From the NCBI RefSeq assembly GCF_029633865.1, contig NC_079223.1, positions 8,875,736-8,939,735 on the forward strand: DNA of 64,000 nucleotides, read 5' to 3'. Below, piece by piece: positions 11,601 through 20,738 of this stretch (the first letter of the stretch is position 1; every line of letters begins with the position of its first letter). The position numbers were made by a program, and so were the translations under genes. This DNA comes from Lampris incognitus. Its lineage: Eukaryota; Chordata; Actinopteri; Lampriformes; Lampridae. The notes below the pieces were generated by a model. It saw nothing but the letters and a program-made list of their open reading frames with translations. It had not been told where the DNA came from and searched no databases.

Positions 11601-14600
11601 GGTTAGCGATGTCTCCTGCGGTGCGGGCGATACGGGTTCGCTTCCCAGCCGCGGCAGTTCCTGTATATACCAAGACCTTGTTTGTATAAGATAATCTATT
11701 TAAAAATAGGTGTAATCAGCTGCACCCACAAAACTTTTTTTTAACTGCCAAACAAACAAAGAACAAGAAAAATAGAGCCTACACGCTTAAAAGCTCCCGT
11801 AGAAATTAATTCTTTTTGTCAATGTTTCAACCACACAGGTCTTTGTCAAGACTGAGTTAATCAAACTGAATTGAAATGTCACTGAAATAAAAAGAATGAA
11901 AGTCTACAGGAGCATTTGAGAAAGTGTGCGGACTCTAAAAGAGATAACGTACCTGTGTGGGCATGATTCTTTTGGCCTCCATGCTGGGTGCTTTCTTTTG
12001 CCGCTCTACTCGCTGCTTCGGAGGAGGGGGCTCTGCATGAAATGAACCCATCCTAAGGAAAAGAAATGCAGTAATGAAAGAGTGAATGAGACATAGTATA
12101 TTTCCAAAAAAAAAAAATTTGTTGTGCATAACCAGGCAGTAAGAAGACAGGATGTTTTTGTGATCTACAACTGGACAGTAATAAGCCAAGGAAGACACAA
12201 ACTTTGAGAACAGAACAGAATAATATAAGATTGTTTTACATTGGCCCACACAACTGAGTTCATTTAAACACCGCAATCAGTCCTTGGTGGATACTTGTCA
12301 CAGTTGTTGATTTCTTTTTTTTAAACCTGTGTTTTCGGCGGGCTTGGCATACAACACAGGGAATTTGTATGCCAATGTGTGCTAGACTGAGTTAATCTGC
12401 AAGTGGAGTTCAGGTTCTCCACCTGCAAAGGCACTCTTTATTAATTATCAAGAACCACTTATAATAACGCCATCCTTTGGAAGATCTGTGGGATGACAAG
12501 CGCACAGGGTTTTTGATATACGTTTATAGCCGCCACTGGTCCAACTCGTCAGCATGTTTGATCAGCTTAATAACCAATCAGCATCGCTTCTCCAAGAGGG
12601 GACAATCACTACGAGTGAAACAAGGAAACTTAGAAACGAAAAATGACATCTGATAAGACAGAAACATAGAAACAGACACTGACATGTGTTGGACAAAACA
12701 TAATTAAATCGACCTTATCGACATCAGTTTAGATAGCAGTTATAGTGATAAAGGAAAAGACAGAAAAAGAAACAAAAGGGAAAAAAGGGGGCGAAAGGAC
12801 TAAAAAGAAGGATGTAATCCAGAAAGTATGTGAGGCAGACGCTAGCAGTGTATATATATGTGCATGTGACGTGTCAACCAATGTGTACGTTATGTGTCTA
12901 CCTGTGAGTGCATGGACTTAATCCCAATAAATTGTGGTGTCTGAGATCTGCAACTTATTGTAGTGCCTCCAAGCAGCAGAGAGGCTCTGCAGCCACCCAT
13001 GGGCCCCGCATTTGTGCAGACACTCCACAATCAAGAGCCCAAAGTTATGCAACCCCAGAGGAACCCCGAGCCTGCAGAACAACAGACCCGCATGCCCCCA
13101 AGGAGCACAAACCAGTCCCTAAAAGCACAAGCTGGGCACTCCTGAGGCGGACCCCCAAAACCAACCCCCAGGCATAGGCCCAAGGTGCACCTGCAGGCAT
13201 GGCACCTGAGCTGCAGACGCCAAGCACAGGCCACCAGCTCGGAGCCGGGCCCCGCAACCAACAGACCAACACACCAAACCACTCATATCCCGACCCGGAC
13301 CTGGCAGTGAGTGTTGTTTGCAGTATGATTTTTGTAAATGTGTGGGTGTGTGTGTGTGTGTGTGTTCGCGCGCTAAGCTAGTGTGATTGGAACTAAAATT
13401 TCAGGACGTTGTTGAGGTGCAACCAGGGGTAGGAATGTCCCGCGCTAGATCTCAACCATCTGCCTCGCCTCCACCCACAAGACTTGCTGCGTCTGTGCAC
13501 CAGAACTGGGAGAGAAGGGCGAGGCACAGCAAGACCAACGCAGGAGTATAGATGGCTGGAGAGTGGTCAAGCACACCCTCCCGGGACTGGCCCATGGCTT
13601 ATCCCCGGTACCGGATGGCAACACACTCCCAGCGACCAGCCAGGGGCACTTGGCATCCTGCCAAGCACCTCCAGCATGGCGGGCTGTCTTGTATCTCCAG
13701 CAGGCCCCCAAACAGCACCTTGCTGCCATGCACGCAGACCACAGATATGGCCAGAGTCCCCCCATCCACCATCTGGCCCCCCCCAGCAAGGAGCACCGCA
13801 TGCGCTGAGAGCAGCGAGGAGACCACACCCAAGCAGCCCCAGACGATGACGACGATATTGCTAATTTTTGCGCGTGCGCACACACACGCACGCACACACA
13901 GATGGTTGTGAGACCAGCTATGTTGTATGGTTTGGAGACAGTGGCATTGACCAAAAGACAGGAGGTGGAGCTGGAGGTGGCAGAGTTGAAGATGCTAAGA
14001 TTTTAGTTGGGGGGATGAAGAAGGACAGGATTAGGAACGAGTATATTAGAGGGACAGCTCAGGTTGGACGGTTTGGAGACAAAGCAAGAGAGGCAAGATT
14101 GAGATGGTTTGAACATGTGCAGAGAAGAGATGCTGAGTATACTGGGAGAAGGATGCTGAATATGGAGCTGCCAGGCAAGAGGAAAAGAGGAAGGCCAAAG
14201 AGGAAGTTTATGGATGTGGTGAGGGAGGACATGCAGGTGACTGGTGTGACAGAAGAAGATGAGGAGGACAGGAAGAGATGGAAATGGATGATCCGCTTTG
14301 GCAACCCCTAATGGGAGCAGCCAAAAGTAGTAGTAGTATTAATAGTAGTAGTAGTACTTCTGGATATGTGTTTTTGCTCTGTCACGTTACAATCCAATCA
14401 CCAAGGATTTGTACTTCAGCCAGATGTCACATATAAGGTGATAAGCTACTCACATGTAGTGGAAGGTGGGGGCTGTTCTGAAACAGCTCTGTGTTCTTTT
14501 GGCCAACCTATGCCAGGCATCTTTGCAAAGGTAGCCATCATTTCCAAATCCATTTTCCTGGTCTTCCTCTTCATTTTCCAGTCGGTTTAGACCCATGAAG

Positions 14601-17600
14601 GACAGCTGTCAGATACACAAACCATTTCAAGATGACCATTAACTGGCGTGGCATATGTAAGAGTACTTGTCTGATATTTGTGTTTAAAAAAAAAAGTAAA
14701 CAATTCACTGTAATAATTATGGTTTATCAACTGGCATTATAATTTGATCCCTGTGTGGAAATTCCTTCTCTGCATTTGCCTTGGTCAAAGGCACTGGCAG
14801 GAGTATCTGAATGTGGGAGGAAACGCTCCCAAACCCCACACAGGGAGGACCCGAACTCAAAACTCGGATCCTCTTTCTTGCAAGATTGCTGTGCACACCG
14901 TCACACCACCGTGCTGCAATATCTGACCTCAGACTCACAAGATGCTCAGCAAAGACAGAAGGGTCAAAAGCAATGCCCTCAGCACACAGTTGGTTGGCCT
15001 TCTCTCTACCCACGTCTGTGGCCACAACAAGGAGCTGGGCATCCAGAGCTGCCTCTCGGGGCTGTCGTACTGCCAAGGAGCACATTGTCAGGAGAAGTAC
15101 AACTGCATGACATGCATACTTTTAATGAAACCCTTTTACATGATCACAGTTGTATCTTACAGTACGACTTTATCTCCCAGCACTTAAAAAAAAATTGCAT
15201 AAAATTGAGCTGCTCATGACATAGTTTTACCGTTTACATTTTTTGTTTCGCTTCAGGGTTCCCTGCTCATTGTAAGAAATCATTTTCTTCACGGGTCATT
15301 ATTTTATTCATTGCATCCTGTGGAAGCCTCAGCAGTTTCCAGGTGGACTGTGTAACGTTTGGCTGGTCACTGAACACACCGCCCAGACTTCCCAGTACAG
15401 CTGTGAGATCTAAGCAGCTATGCCATCTTTAGTGGGTAACGTAATTTTACAGTCTAACTTGACAACCTTCCATGACTTCAACAACATTTCCAGGACATCT
15501 AGTGAATTTTAATATTTTTCCAGGTGTTTTCCCATGACTAGTCTTGAGTGTCCAGGCTCTCTAGAGCTGGGAGCCCTGATTATAAAACAATTTGTGAGCA
15601 TTTGTCTCTTTTTCTTTTAGTGTTGTGAGCATTGGTCTTGTAAGCATTGGTCTTGTGAGCATTGGTCATGGAACCCCTTATCCGCATGTCTAGGGACGTG
15701 GGCGGCCTGCTTGCATCAGGGCTCTCAGCTCTAGAGAGCCTGGACACTCAAGACTAGTCATGGGAAAACACCTGGAAAAATATTAAAATTCACTAGATGT
15801 CCTGGAAATGTTGCTGAAGTCATGGAAAGTTGTCAAGTTAGACTGTAAAATTGGTTCCATGACAAATGCTCACAAGACCAATGTTCACAACACTAAAAGA
15901 AAAGAGACAAATGCTCACAAATTGTTTTATAATCTATACTTACAGCGAAAAATGACAGTATACAGATATACAAATATGAAATATGTTTACATATCGATTT
16001 AATTATTAAAATATGTACAAATACTTTCAAAACCCAATGCACTAGTAAAATATGTACATGAAATCGATTTCCTTTCTTGTAAAACAATTTGTGAGCATTG
16101 GTCTCTTTTTCTATTAGTATTGTGAGCATTTGTCTCTTTTTCGATTAGTATTGTGAGCATTAGTATTGTGAGCATTTGTCTCTTTCTATTAGTATTGTGA
16201 GCATTTGTCTCTTTTTCTATTAGTATTGTGAGCATTTGTCTCTTTTTCTATTAGTATTGTGAGCATTTGTCTCTTTTTCTATTAGTATTGTGAGCATTGG
16301 TCTCTTTTTCTATTAGTATTGTGAGCATTAGTATTGTGAGCATTTGTCTCTTTTTCTATTAGTATTGTGAGCATTAGTATTGTGAGCATTTGCCTCTTTT
16401 TCTATTAGTATTGTGAGCATTAGTATTGTGAGCATTTGTCTCTTTTTCTATTAGTATTGTGAGCATTTGTCTCTTTTTCTATTAGTATTGTGAGCATTTG
16501 TCTCTTTTTCTATTAGTATTGTGAGCATTAGTATTGTGAGCATTGGTCTCTTTTTCTATTAGTATTGTGAGCATTTGTCTCTTTTTCTATTAGTATTGTG
16601 AGCATTTGTCTCTTTCTGTTAGTATTGTGAGCATTGGTCTCTTTTTCTATTAGTATTGTGAGCATTTGTCTCTTTTTCTATTAGTATTGTGAGCATTAGT
16701 ATTGCGAGCATTTGTCTCTTTTTCTATTAGTATTGTGAGCATTAGTATTGTGAGCATTTGTCTCTTTCTATTAGTATTGTGAGCATTTGTCTCTTTTTCT
16801 ATTAGTATTGTGAGCATTGGTCTCTTTTTCTATTAGTATTGTGAGCATTTGTCTCTTTCTATTAGTATTGTGAGCATTGGTCTCTTTTTCTATTAGTATT
16901 GTGAGCATTAGTATTGTGAGGATTGGTATTGTGAGCATTGGTATTGTGAGCATTAGTATTGTGAGCATTTGTCTCTTTTTCTATTAGTATTGTGAGCATT
17001 GGTCTCTTTTTCTATTAGTATTGTGAGCATTGGTATTGTGAGCATTGGTATTGTGAGCATTAGTATTGTGAGCATTGGTATTGTGAGCATTGGTATTGTG
17101 AGCATGGGGATTGTGAGCATTTGTCTCTTTTTCTATTAGTATTGTGAGCATTGGTCTCTTTTTCTATTAGTATTGTGAGCATTGGTATTGTGAGCATTGG
17201 TATTGTGAGCATTAGTATTGTGAGCATTAGTATTGTGAGCATTGGTTTTGTGAGCATTGGTATTGTGAGCATTAGTATTGTGAGCATTGGTCTCTTTTTC
17301 TATTAGTATTGTGAGCATTGGTATTGTGAGCATTAGTATTGTGAGCAGTAGTATTGTGAGCATTGGTATTGTGAGCATTAGTATTGTGAGCATTGGTATT
17401 GTGAGCTTTTGTCTCTTTTTCTATTAGTATTGTGAGCATTGGTATTGTGAGCATTGGTATTGTGAGCATTGGTATTGTGAGCATTAGTATTGTGAGCATT
17501 GGTATTGTGAGCATTGGTATTGTGAGCATTGGTATTGTGAGCATTGGTATTGTGAGCATTAGTATTGTGAGCATTGGTATTGTGAGCATTGGTATTGTGA

Positions 17601-19066
17601 ACATTGGTATTGTGAGCATTGGTCTCTTTTTCTATTAGTATTGTGAACATTGGTATTGTGAGCATTAGTATTGTGAGCATTGGTATTGTGAGCATTAGTA
17701 TTGTGAGCATTGGTATTGTGAGCATTAGTCTCTTTTTCTATTAGTATTGTGAACATTGGTATTGTGAGCATTAGTATTGTGAGCATTGGTATTGTGAGCA
17801 TTGGTATTGTGAGCATTAGTCTCTTTTTCTATTAGTATTGTGAACATTGGTATTGTGAGCATTAGTATTGTGAGCATTGGTATTGTGAGCATTAGTATTG
17901 TGAGCATTGGTATTGTGAGCATTGGTATTGTGAGCATTAGTCTCTTTTTCTATTAGTATTGTGAACATTGGTATTGTGAGCATTAGTATTGTGAGCATTG
18001 GTATTGTGAGCATTAGTATTGTGAGCATTGGTATTGTGAGCATTGGTATTGTGAGCATTAGTCTCTTTTTCTATTAGTATTGTGAACATTGGTATTGTGA
18101 GCATTAGTATTGTGAGCATTGGTATTGTGAGCATTAGTATTGTGAGCATTGGTATTGTGAGCATTGGTATTGTGAGCATTGGTATTGTGAGCATTAGTCT
18201 CTTTTTCTATTAGTATTGTGAGCATTGGTATTGTGAGCATTAGTATTGTGAGCATTGGTATTGTGAGCATTGGTATTGTGAGCATTGGTATTGTGAGCAT
18301 TAGTCTCTTTTTCTATTAGTATTGTGAGCATTGGTATTGTGAGCATTGGTATTGTGAGCATTAGTCTCTTTTTCTATTAGTATTGTGAACATTGGTATTG
18401 TGAGCATTAGTATTGTGAGCATTGGTATTGTGAGCATTAGTATTGTGAGCATTGGTATTGTGAGCATTAGTCTCTTTTTCTATTAGTATTGTGAGCATTG
18501 GTATTGTGAGCATTGGTATTGTGAGCATTAGTATTGTGAGCATTGGTATTGTGAGCACTGGTCTGCACACCGGATGAGGACTACCCACGTACTGACGCGG
18601 CGCAGCTTAGCGCCAGCGTTTCACGTACCATCTTTAAAAAGCTTGTTGGCCTCGTCTAAAACCTTGGAGAGCGAGTCGTTGGTGGGGTTCAGCATATCCT
18701 CCCGGTTCTCTGGGGAGCAGAAAGAAGAAGAAGCATCCTGAGAGCCGCAAGAGGAGAGCCGCGCGTATCGCCGCGGAGCTAACACCTGTACCCGCCCCTT
18801 CGTCCCTACTCACGCTTCACGGAGCTGATCAGGTTCCGGTACTTGCTCCTGATCTCCCGCCGGAGGGCCGGGTCGTCGTCCTCCTCCGTCGCGTTACTCA
18901 AAATACCACCCAGGTCTCTCCCGTTCACCCCGTCCCGTCTCCCCCCCCCGGTGGCGGCGGCGGCGGCGCCGGCGCTCTGCGGGGAGGCCTCCTCATCTCC
19001 GCCGTCTCGACCTCGCCTCATTTTTCCACGACGCGTCGGGGAGTCGGACGAGTAGCCGCGGCGCAC
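4195..19066 (-). CDS. nsmce4a: NSE4 homolog A, kleisin subunit of SMC5/6 complex
   Basis: Ten coding exons on the minus strand: 19066-18814, 18709-18629, 15069-14939, 14605-14454, 12052-11953, 8714-8624, 8543-8449, 7842-7794, 7660-7575, 4260-4195. All introns are GT-AG and phases agree, giving 367 aa (human is about 385). The acidic, low-complexity N-terminus is followed by [20 protein letters not shown], the helical segment known in NSE4 to bind the SMC6 neck. Then come [59 protein letters not shown], and the C-terminal winged-helix block [17 protein letters not shown] ending [20 protein letters not shown]. The product is a nuclear kleisin bridging SMC5-SMC6 heads in DNA repair and replication-stress responses (family knowledge). 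The start at 19066 is the first ATG in a CpG island; a second in-frame ATG lies 15 codons on. The introns are loaded with repeats, yet every exon is intact. Confidence 0.94.
4843..5287 (+). mobile_element. tRNA-headed SINE, family A, copy 1
   Basis: A 445-bp SINE in nsmce4a's last intron, flanked by a perfect 13-bp target duplication AAGATTCATATGA (4830-4842 and 5288-5300). The head carries Pol III-like boxes: GGTGGCGTAGCAG (A box) and GATCGAATCCCC (B box). The body ends in a C-run and an A-run. Three more copies lie at about 36439, 38708 and 39992 on the minus strand. The intact duplication implies recent insertion. Confidence 0.88.
5605..5675. repeat. (TG)n followed by (CA)n, inverted dinucleotide tract
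   Basis: A (TG)n run at about 5610-5632 is followed after a short CT-rich spacer by a (CA)n run at about 5645-5673. The two runs are complementary and could fold as a hairpin. Confidence 0.9.
5640..6291. repeat. Direct repeat pair of about 180 bp
   Basis: Two diverged copies (roughly 90% identical) of one sequence: about 5640-5840 and about 6113-6285. Shared blocks include ACCAAAGAGCATAA, CAATTTCCACTGC and CCTTCAAATGTAACTAGG. The second copy abuts the fold-back element at 6292. Probably parts of one repeat family; the class was not recognised. Confidence 0.75.
6292..6459. mobile_element. Fold-back MITE, 168 bp
   Basis: The ends GTCAGACGGCCCTTTCACGT and the reverse complement of the right end, GTCAGACAGCCCTTTCATGT, are nearly identical over about 28 bp, and the inner parts continue to pair imperfectly. 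It is a small non-autonomous DNA element with no coding capacity. Superfamily uncertain; no clear target duplication seen. Confidence 0.75.
6770..7215. mobile_element. Right-end fragment of a DNA transposon (same family as 52788-55444)
   Basis: The stretch is homologous to 55190-55444. Both have a GTTGGAGTTTGTGTT / GTTGAAGTTTGTGTT block, then AATATCGGCCCC-like text, and end with an inverted-repeat terminus reading (reverse) TAGGGGTTGACCGATATGG. Only this end is recognisable here; the left end is missing. No transposase seen. Confidence 0.6.
9050..11420 (+). mobile_element. Tc1/mariner transposon, split by an L2 LINE
   Basis: A plus-strand Tc1-type transposase remnant. The left part (about 9050-9866) has [48 protein letters not shown] and [20 protein letters not shown] (the DDE catalytic core region). 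The right part (about 11199-11420) resumes with [31 protein letters not shown] and the end sequence CTTTTGGTCATGTAATGTA, a classic Tc1 inverted-repeat end. An L2 LINE lies between the halves. The left end is eroded. Frameshifts and stops (for example near 9489) make it dead. It lies in intron 5 of nsmce4a. Confidence 0.88.
9867..11198 (+). mobile_element. L2-clade LINE, 5'-truncated, inserted in Tc1
   Basis: The plus-strand L2 polyprotein tail begins inside the [56 protein letters not shown] (the YADD catalytic motif is kept), [17 protein letters not shown]. It continues with [34 protein letters not shown], and [19 protein letters not shown] ending HPFRQAFL. The 3' UTR ends ATAAATAAAATTTTGC with a (TTGC)n tail at about 11190. 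It is 5'-truncated, with a few frameshifts (near 10025 and 10495). It splits the Tc1, so it is younger. Confidence 0.9.
11536..11665 (+). mobile_element. Solo tRNA-like terminal repeat (relative of 20395-20538)
   Basis: It starts TGTAACGTGCATGGATAAG, like the short LTR at 20395-20538 read on the minus strand, and continues with GACACGCTGGCC and GGGTCTGACCCTTTAG. The tRNA-like core has A-box-like TAGTCTAGTGGTTAG and B-box-like CGGGTTCGCTTCCC, both close to tRNA-Glu/Asp. Its 3' part differs from the other copies. Lies in intron 5 of nsmce4a. Confidence 0.65.
12640..13880. other. Repeat-like GC-rich stretch, class unknown
   Basis: CA-rich, proline-codon-rich sequence with a (GT)n at about 13345-13365 and a (CA/CG)n at 13872-13902. 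It gives several overlapping open frames on both strands, as expected of GC-rich repeat DNA. I do not recognise a protein. It could be the 5' part or UTR of a LINE, perhaps of the RTE whose tail starts at about 13893. Confidence 0.4.
13893..14360 (+). mobile_element. RTE-type LINE 3' end
   Basis: C-terminal tail of an RTE-like polyprotein: [40 protein letters not shown], then [20 protein letters not shown] and [20 protein letters not shown], ending MIRFGNP with a stop at 14311. A (TAG)n tail at 14327-14357 closes the element, as is usual for RTE. About 140 codons are open after one frame change near 13960. Lies in intron 4 of nsmce4a. Confidence 0.87.
14742..14930 (-). mobile_element. Degraded tRNA-headed SINE remnant
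   Basis: Read on the minus strand, the head is GCACGGTGGTGTGACGGTG with a B-box-like GAGTTCGGGTCC. It is followed by GGGTTTGGGAGCGTTTCCTC, resembling the widespread fish SINE at 26019-26400. It lies just beyond the donor site of exon 3 of nsmce4a (14939) without overlapping it. Confidence 0.6.
15443..15852. repeat. 138-bp inverted repeat (fold-back), arms about 97% identical
   Basis: The left arm 15443-15580 and right arm 15715-15852 are reverse complements with only a few mismatches; the spacer is about 134 bp. The inner ends carry GAGCCCTG / CAGGGCTC, a common hAT terminal sequence, so the arms may be two opposed ends of one hAT-related family. The spacer contains the first units of the minisatellite, and an inverted copy of those units follows the right arm (15856-15935). 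Confidence 0.88.
15582..18560. repeat. Two-unit minisatellite with 121-bp higher-order repeat
   Basis: An array in intron 2 of nsmce4a made of two modules: A, 15 bp, TATTGTGAGCATTRG, and B, 16 bp, TCTCTTTTTCTATTAG. Sparse and partly inverted units occur at 15582-15935, and the dense array runs from about 16085 to 18560. At 16100-17000 B alternates with one or two A units. From about 17700 the order becomes B followed by seven A (121 bp), repeated at about 17820, 17941 and 18062. Sister blocks have 5, 6 or 8 A units (91, 106, 136 bp). The first A after B in those blocks has GAACATT instead of GAGCATT. Open frames within it are artefacts. Confidence 0.95.
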
Positions 19067-19485
19067 GGAAACGAGTCGGTACCGCAGCGTTAACGGGTTC
19101 GTTCAGCAGACGCTCCGGTCCATCCGAGAGTCGACGCGACCCCGGCGGGTTCGGGCGGCAAAGGCCACAGGTCGGGCGGGCGGACGAACTGAACGAAGAA
19201 GGCGCCGGCTTCCTGGCGGGTCGCGCCATAAAATGAGCGCCCGCCAAAAACTCGTCGGCGTCCGCGGGAGCGCGCGTAAAGCGGCGGCGCTAAGGGAGCG
19301 TTACGGCAGGAATCCCCGCGACGCGTCGCAGTTTAAGGGCCTTCCGGATCCAAGGGCTACGGGGGAGTCCCCCCCCCCCCCCAGTCAGCTGGGGCCCCCT
19401 CACACATTAGAGGAAACCGAATCACCAAACCGGGCAAAAACTCACGCTTGGAACACAGAAACGGAATTACAACACAAATTAGAAG
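19067..19485 (-). promoter_or_regulatory. CpG-rich promoter region of nsmce4a
   Basis: Very CpG-dense sequence immediately upstream of the nsmce4a start (for example GTCGACGCGACCCCGGCG near 19130 and CGTCGGCGTCCGCGGGAGCG near 19252). No TATA box fits the minus strand. Typical of a housekeeping promoter. No other gene seen here. Confidence 0.6.
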
Positions 19486-20049
19486 TGTAACCGGTTATTT
19501 TCTTGCCCGGTGCGGGATTCGTACGAGGTCTACTGCACCACAAGGCGACGTCACTAACCGCTCGGCTAAAAGGTCAGACCCGTTAGCTAGGGGCTAACGT
19601 GTCTTATTAGGAGTTTACAGAAGGTTATCGGGCCCTAAAAATAGAATACAAGCTGGCCGACTATCTCTCCACTGCCAGAGACGGGGAGCAGAGACACGTC
19701 CTTCCAGGCTCACTGACCGCAGTCTAGCCGCTGAACAGGACAGACACACAAAAACCTGGGCTACCAAAAGAGCGACGAATCTGTGGCCACTGTACGGCGG
19801 ATGAGGTCGAGACTGAGATGCACTTCCTGCTAAATTGGGAGAAATTCCAGAACATAAGAGGGAGAAGAAACCTGCTTTGGCAACATTAATTGATGCAGTC
19901 ATGCCAATAAAGCATTGTAAACTACTAATAATACACGTTAGCCCCTAGCTAACGGGTCTGACCCTTTAGCCGAGCGGTTAGTGATGTCGCCTTGTGGTGC
20001 AGTACACTCCGTATCGAATCCCGCACCGGGCAAGAAAATAACCGGTTAC
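19486..20049. mobile_element. Composite element: inverted tRNA-like terminal repeats around a LINE tail
   Basis: The left arm, about 19486-19616, starts GTAACCGGTTATTTTCTTGC. The right arm, about 19916-20049, is its reverse complement, ending GAAAATAACCGGTTAC. Each arm is about 130 bp and has a tRNA-like core (CCTTTAGCCGAGCGGTTAG, then a B-box-like CGAATCCCGC). The 300 bp between them hold a LINE C-terminal fragment. The arms share text with the short LTR at 20395-20538 (GACACGTTxGCC, GGGTCTGACC). I call the arms LTR-like by that similarity only. Confidence 0.7.
19617..19915 (+). mobile_element. LINE C-terminal fragment inside the inverted arms
   Basis: Plus-strand coding traces ADYLSTARDGEQRHV and RRICGHCTADEVETEMHFLL, the CxHC-type C-terminal knuckle typical of several fish LINEs. 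It ends in GCCAATAAAGCATTGTAAAC. Frameshifted and non-functional. Confidence 0.7.
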
Positions 20050-20319
20050 AGCATTATTGAATTGAATTGAATTGAATGGACTTCCTGTAGGTGGCGATAG
20101 AGGTGAAGCAGTGTGTGCGCACATGAACGTGGTGATTAATGCTCCGCGTGTTGTTCAGTAAACAGTGAGTTTACTCTGGCGGATCCTATCACGCGTTTCG
20201 ATAGGATATCACAAGCGCCGAGGTGGCGGGAGGGATGCCACGTGTGGTTCAGTACCCTGCAGCGGTGCGCCGCTCCTGTTCCACCGGCACAAACCGTTTC
20301 CTGACGGCAGGTGTCTGGT

Positions 20320-20738
20320 GAAGGTTCGTAGGCGCCTCTGGGCGCACGCGCTTCCGATGACCTCACGGTCTCACCATTCCGCTTCTGACACCAATGTAGC
20401 GAATTCGGGGGGGCAGTCCGGGACCGCCACAGCCGGGACGCGAACCCGTGGCTCCCACACCGCAAGCGACAACGTTAACCGCTCGATTAAAGGGTCAGAC
20501 CCGTCGGCCAACGTGTCTACTTATCCATGCACGTTACACTACCCCCCTCTTTCGGGAAGCGCGTCCCCGCGCTTAAGCATATCAGCTCCTTCACGCCTCC
20601 GGGCGCACACGCTTCCGATGACCTCACGGTCTCACCATCCCACTTCTGACACCAATGTAGCGAATTCGGGTGGGAGCCACGGGTTCGCGTCCCGGATGCG
20701 GCGTCCTGAGCTACCCCCCCCCCCCGAATTCGCTACCA
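20320..20738 (-). mobile_element. TRIM-like miniature LTR element, tandem arrangement (fossil)
   Basis: Read on the minus strand, the block runs as follows: a partial LTR (20738-20656), an 18-nt primer-binding site (20654-20637), a tiny internal region, a polypurine tract AAAGAGGGGGGTAG (20552-20539), a 144-bp LTR (20538-20395; TGTAACG...GCTACA), then a second primer-binding site (20393-20376) and part of a second internal region. The PBS at 20637-20654 on the plus strand reads ATCCCACTTCTGACACCA, the 3' end expected for vertebrate tRNA-Leu. LTR plus internal region is only about 260 bp and has no protein. The LTR carries a tRNA-like core (TTTAATCGAGCGGTTAACG; GGGTTCGCGTCCC). The copy looks partial and tandemly arranged. 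Confidence 0.75.

Noticed and set aside
11590-11655. Genuine tRNA gene (Glu/Asp-like)
   Set aside because: The acceptor stem and anticodon arm do not pair properly, and the sequence continues into a repeat shared with other loci; it is a tRNA-derived module.
12908-13282. Pro-rich 80-90 codon ORFs
   Set aside because: Same GC-rich repeat-like context; no homology recognised and no splice support.
13445-13954. Overlapping open frames on both strands (up to 169 codons)
   Set aside because: GC-rich, low-complexity, Pro/Ser-rich in all frames; no recognised domain; likely repeat DNA.
16085-18560. CRISPR-like regular repeat array
   Set aside because: The spacers are themselves the other repeat module, not unique sequences, and this is a vertebrate intron.
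16771-18588. Long open frames of repeated MLTIP / NAHNTN on the minus strand (and VSIGI on the plus strand)
   Set aside because: They are translations of the 15-bp minisatellite, whose period is a multiple of 3; there is no start context, conservation or splice support.
18843-19055. Plus-strand ORF opposite nsmce4a exon 1
   Set aside because: Antisense shadow of the GC-rich first exon.
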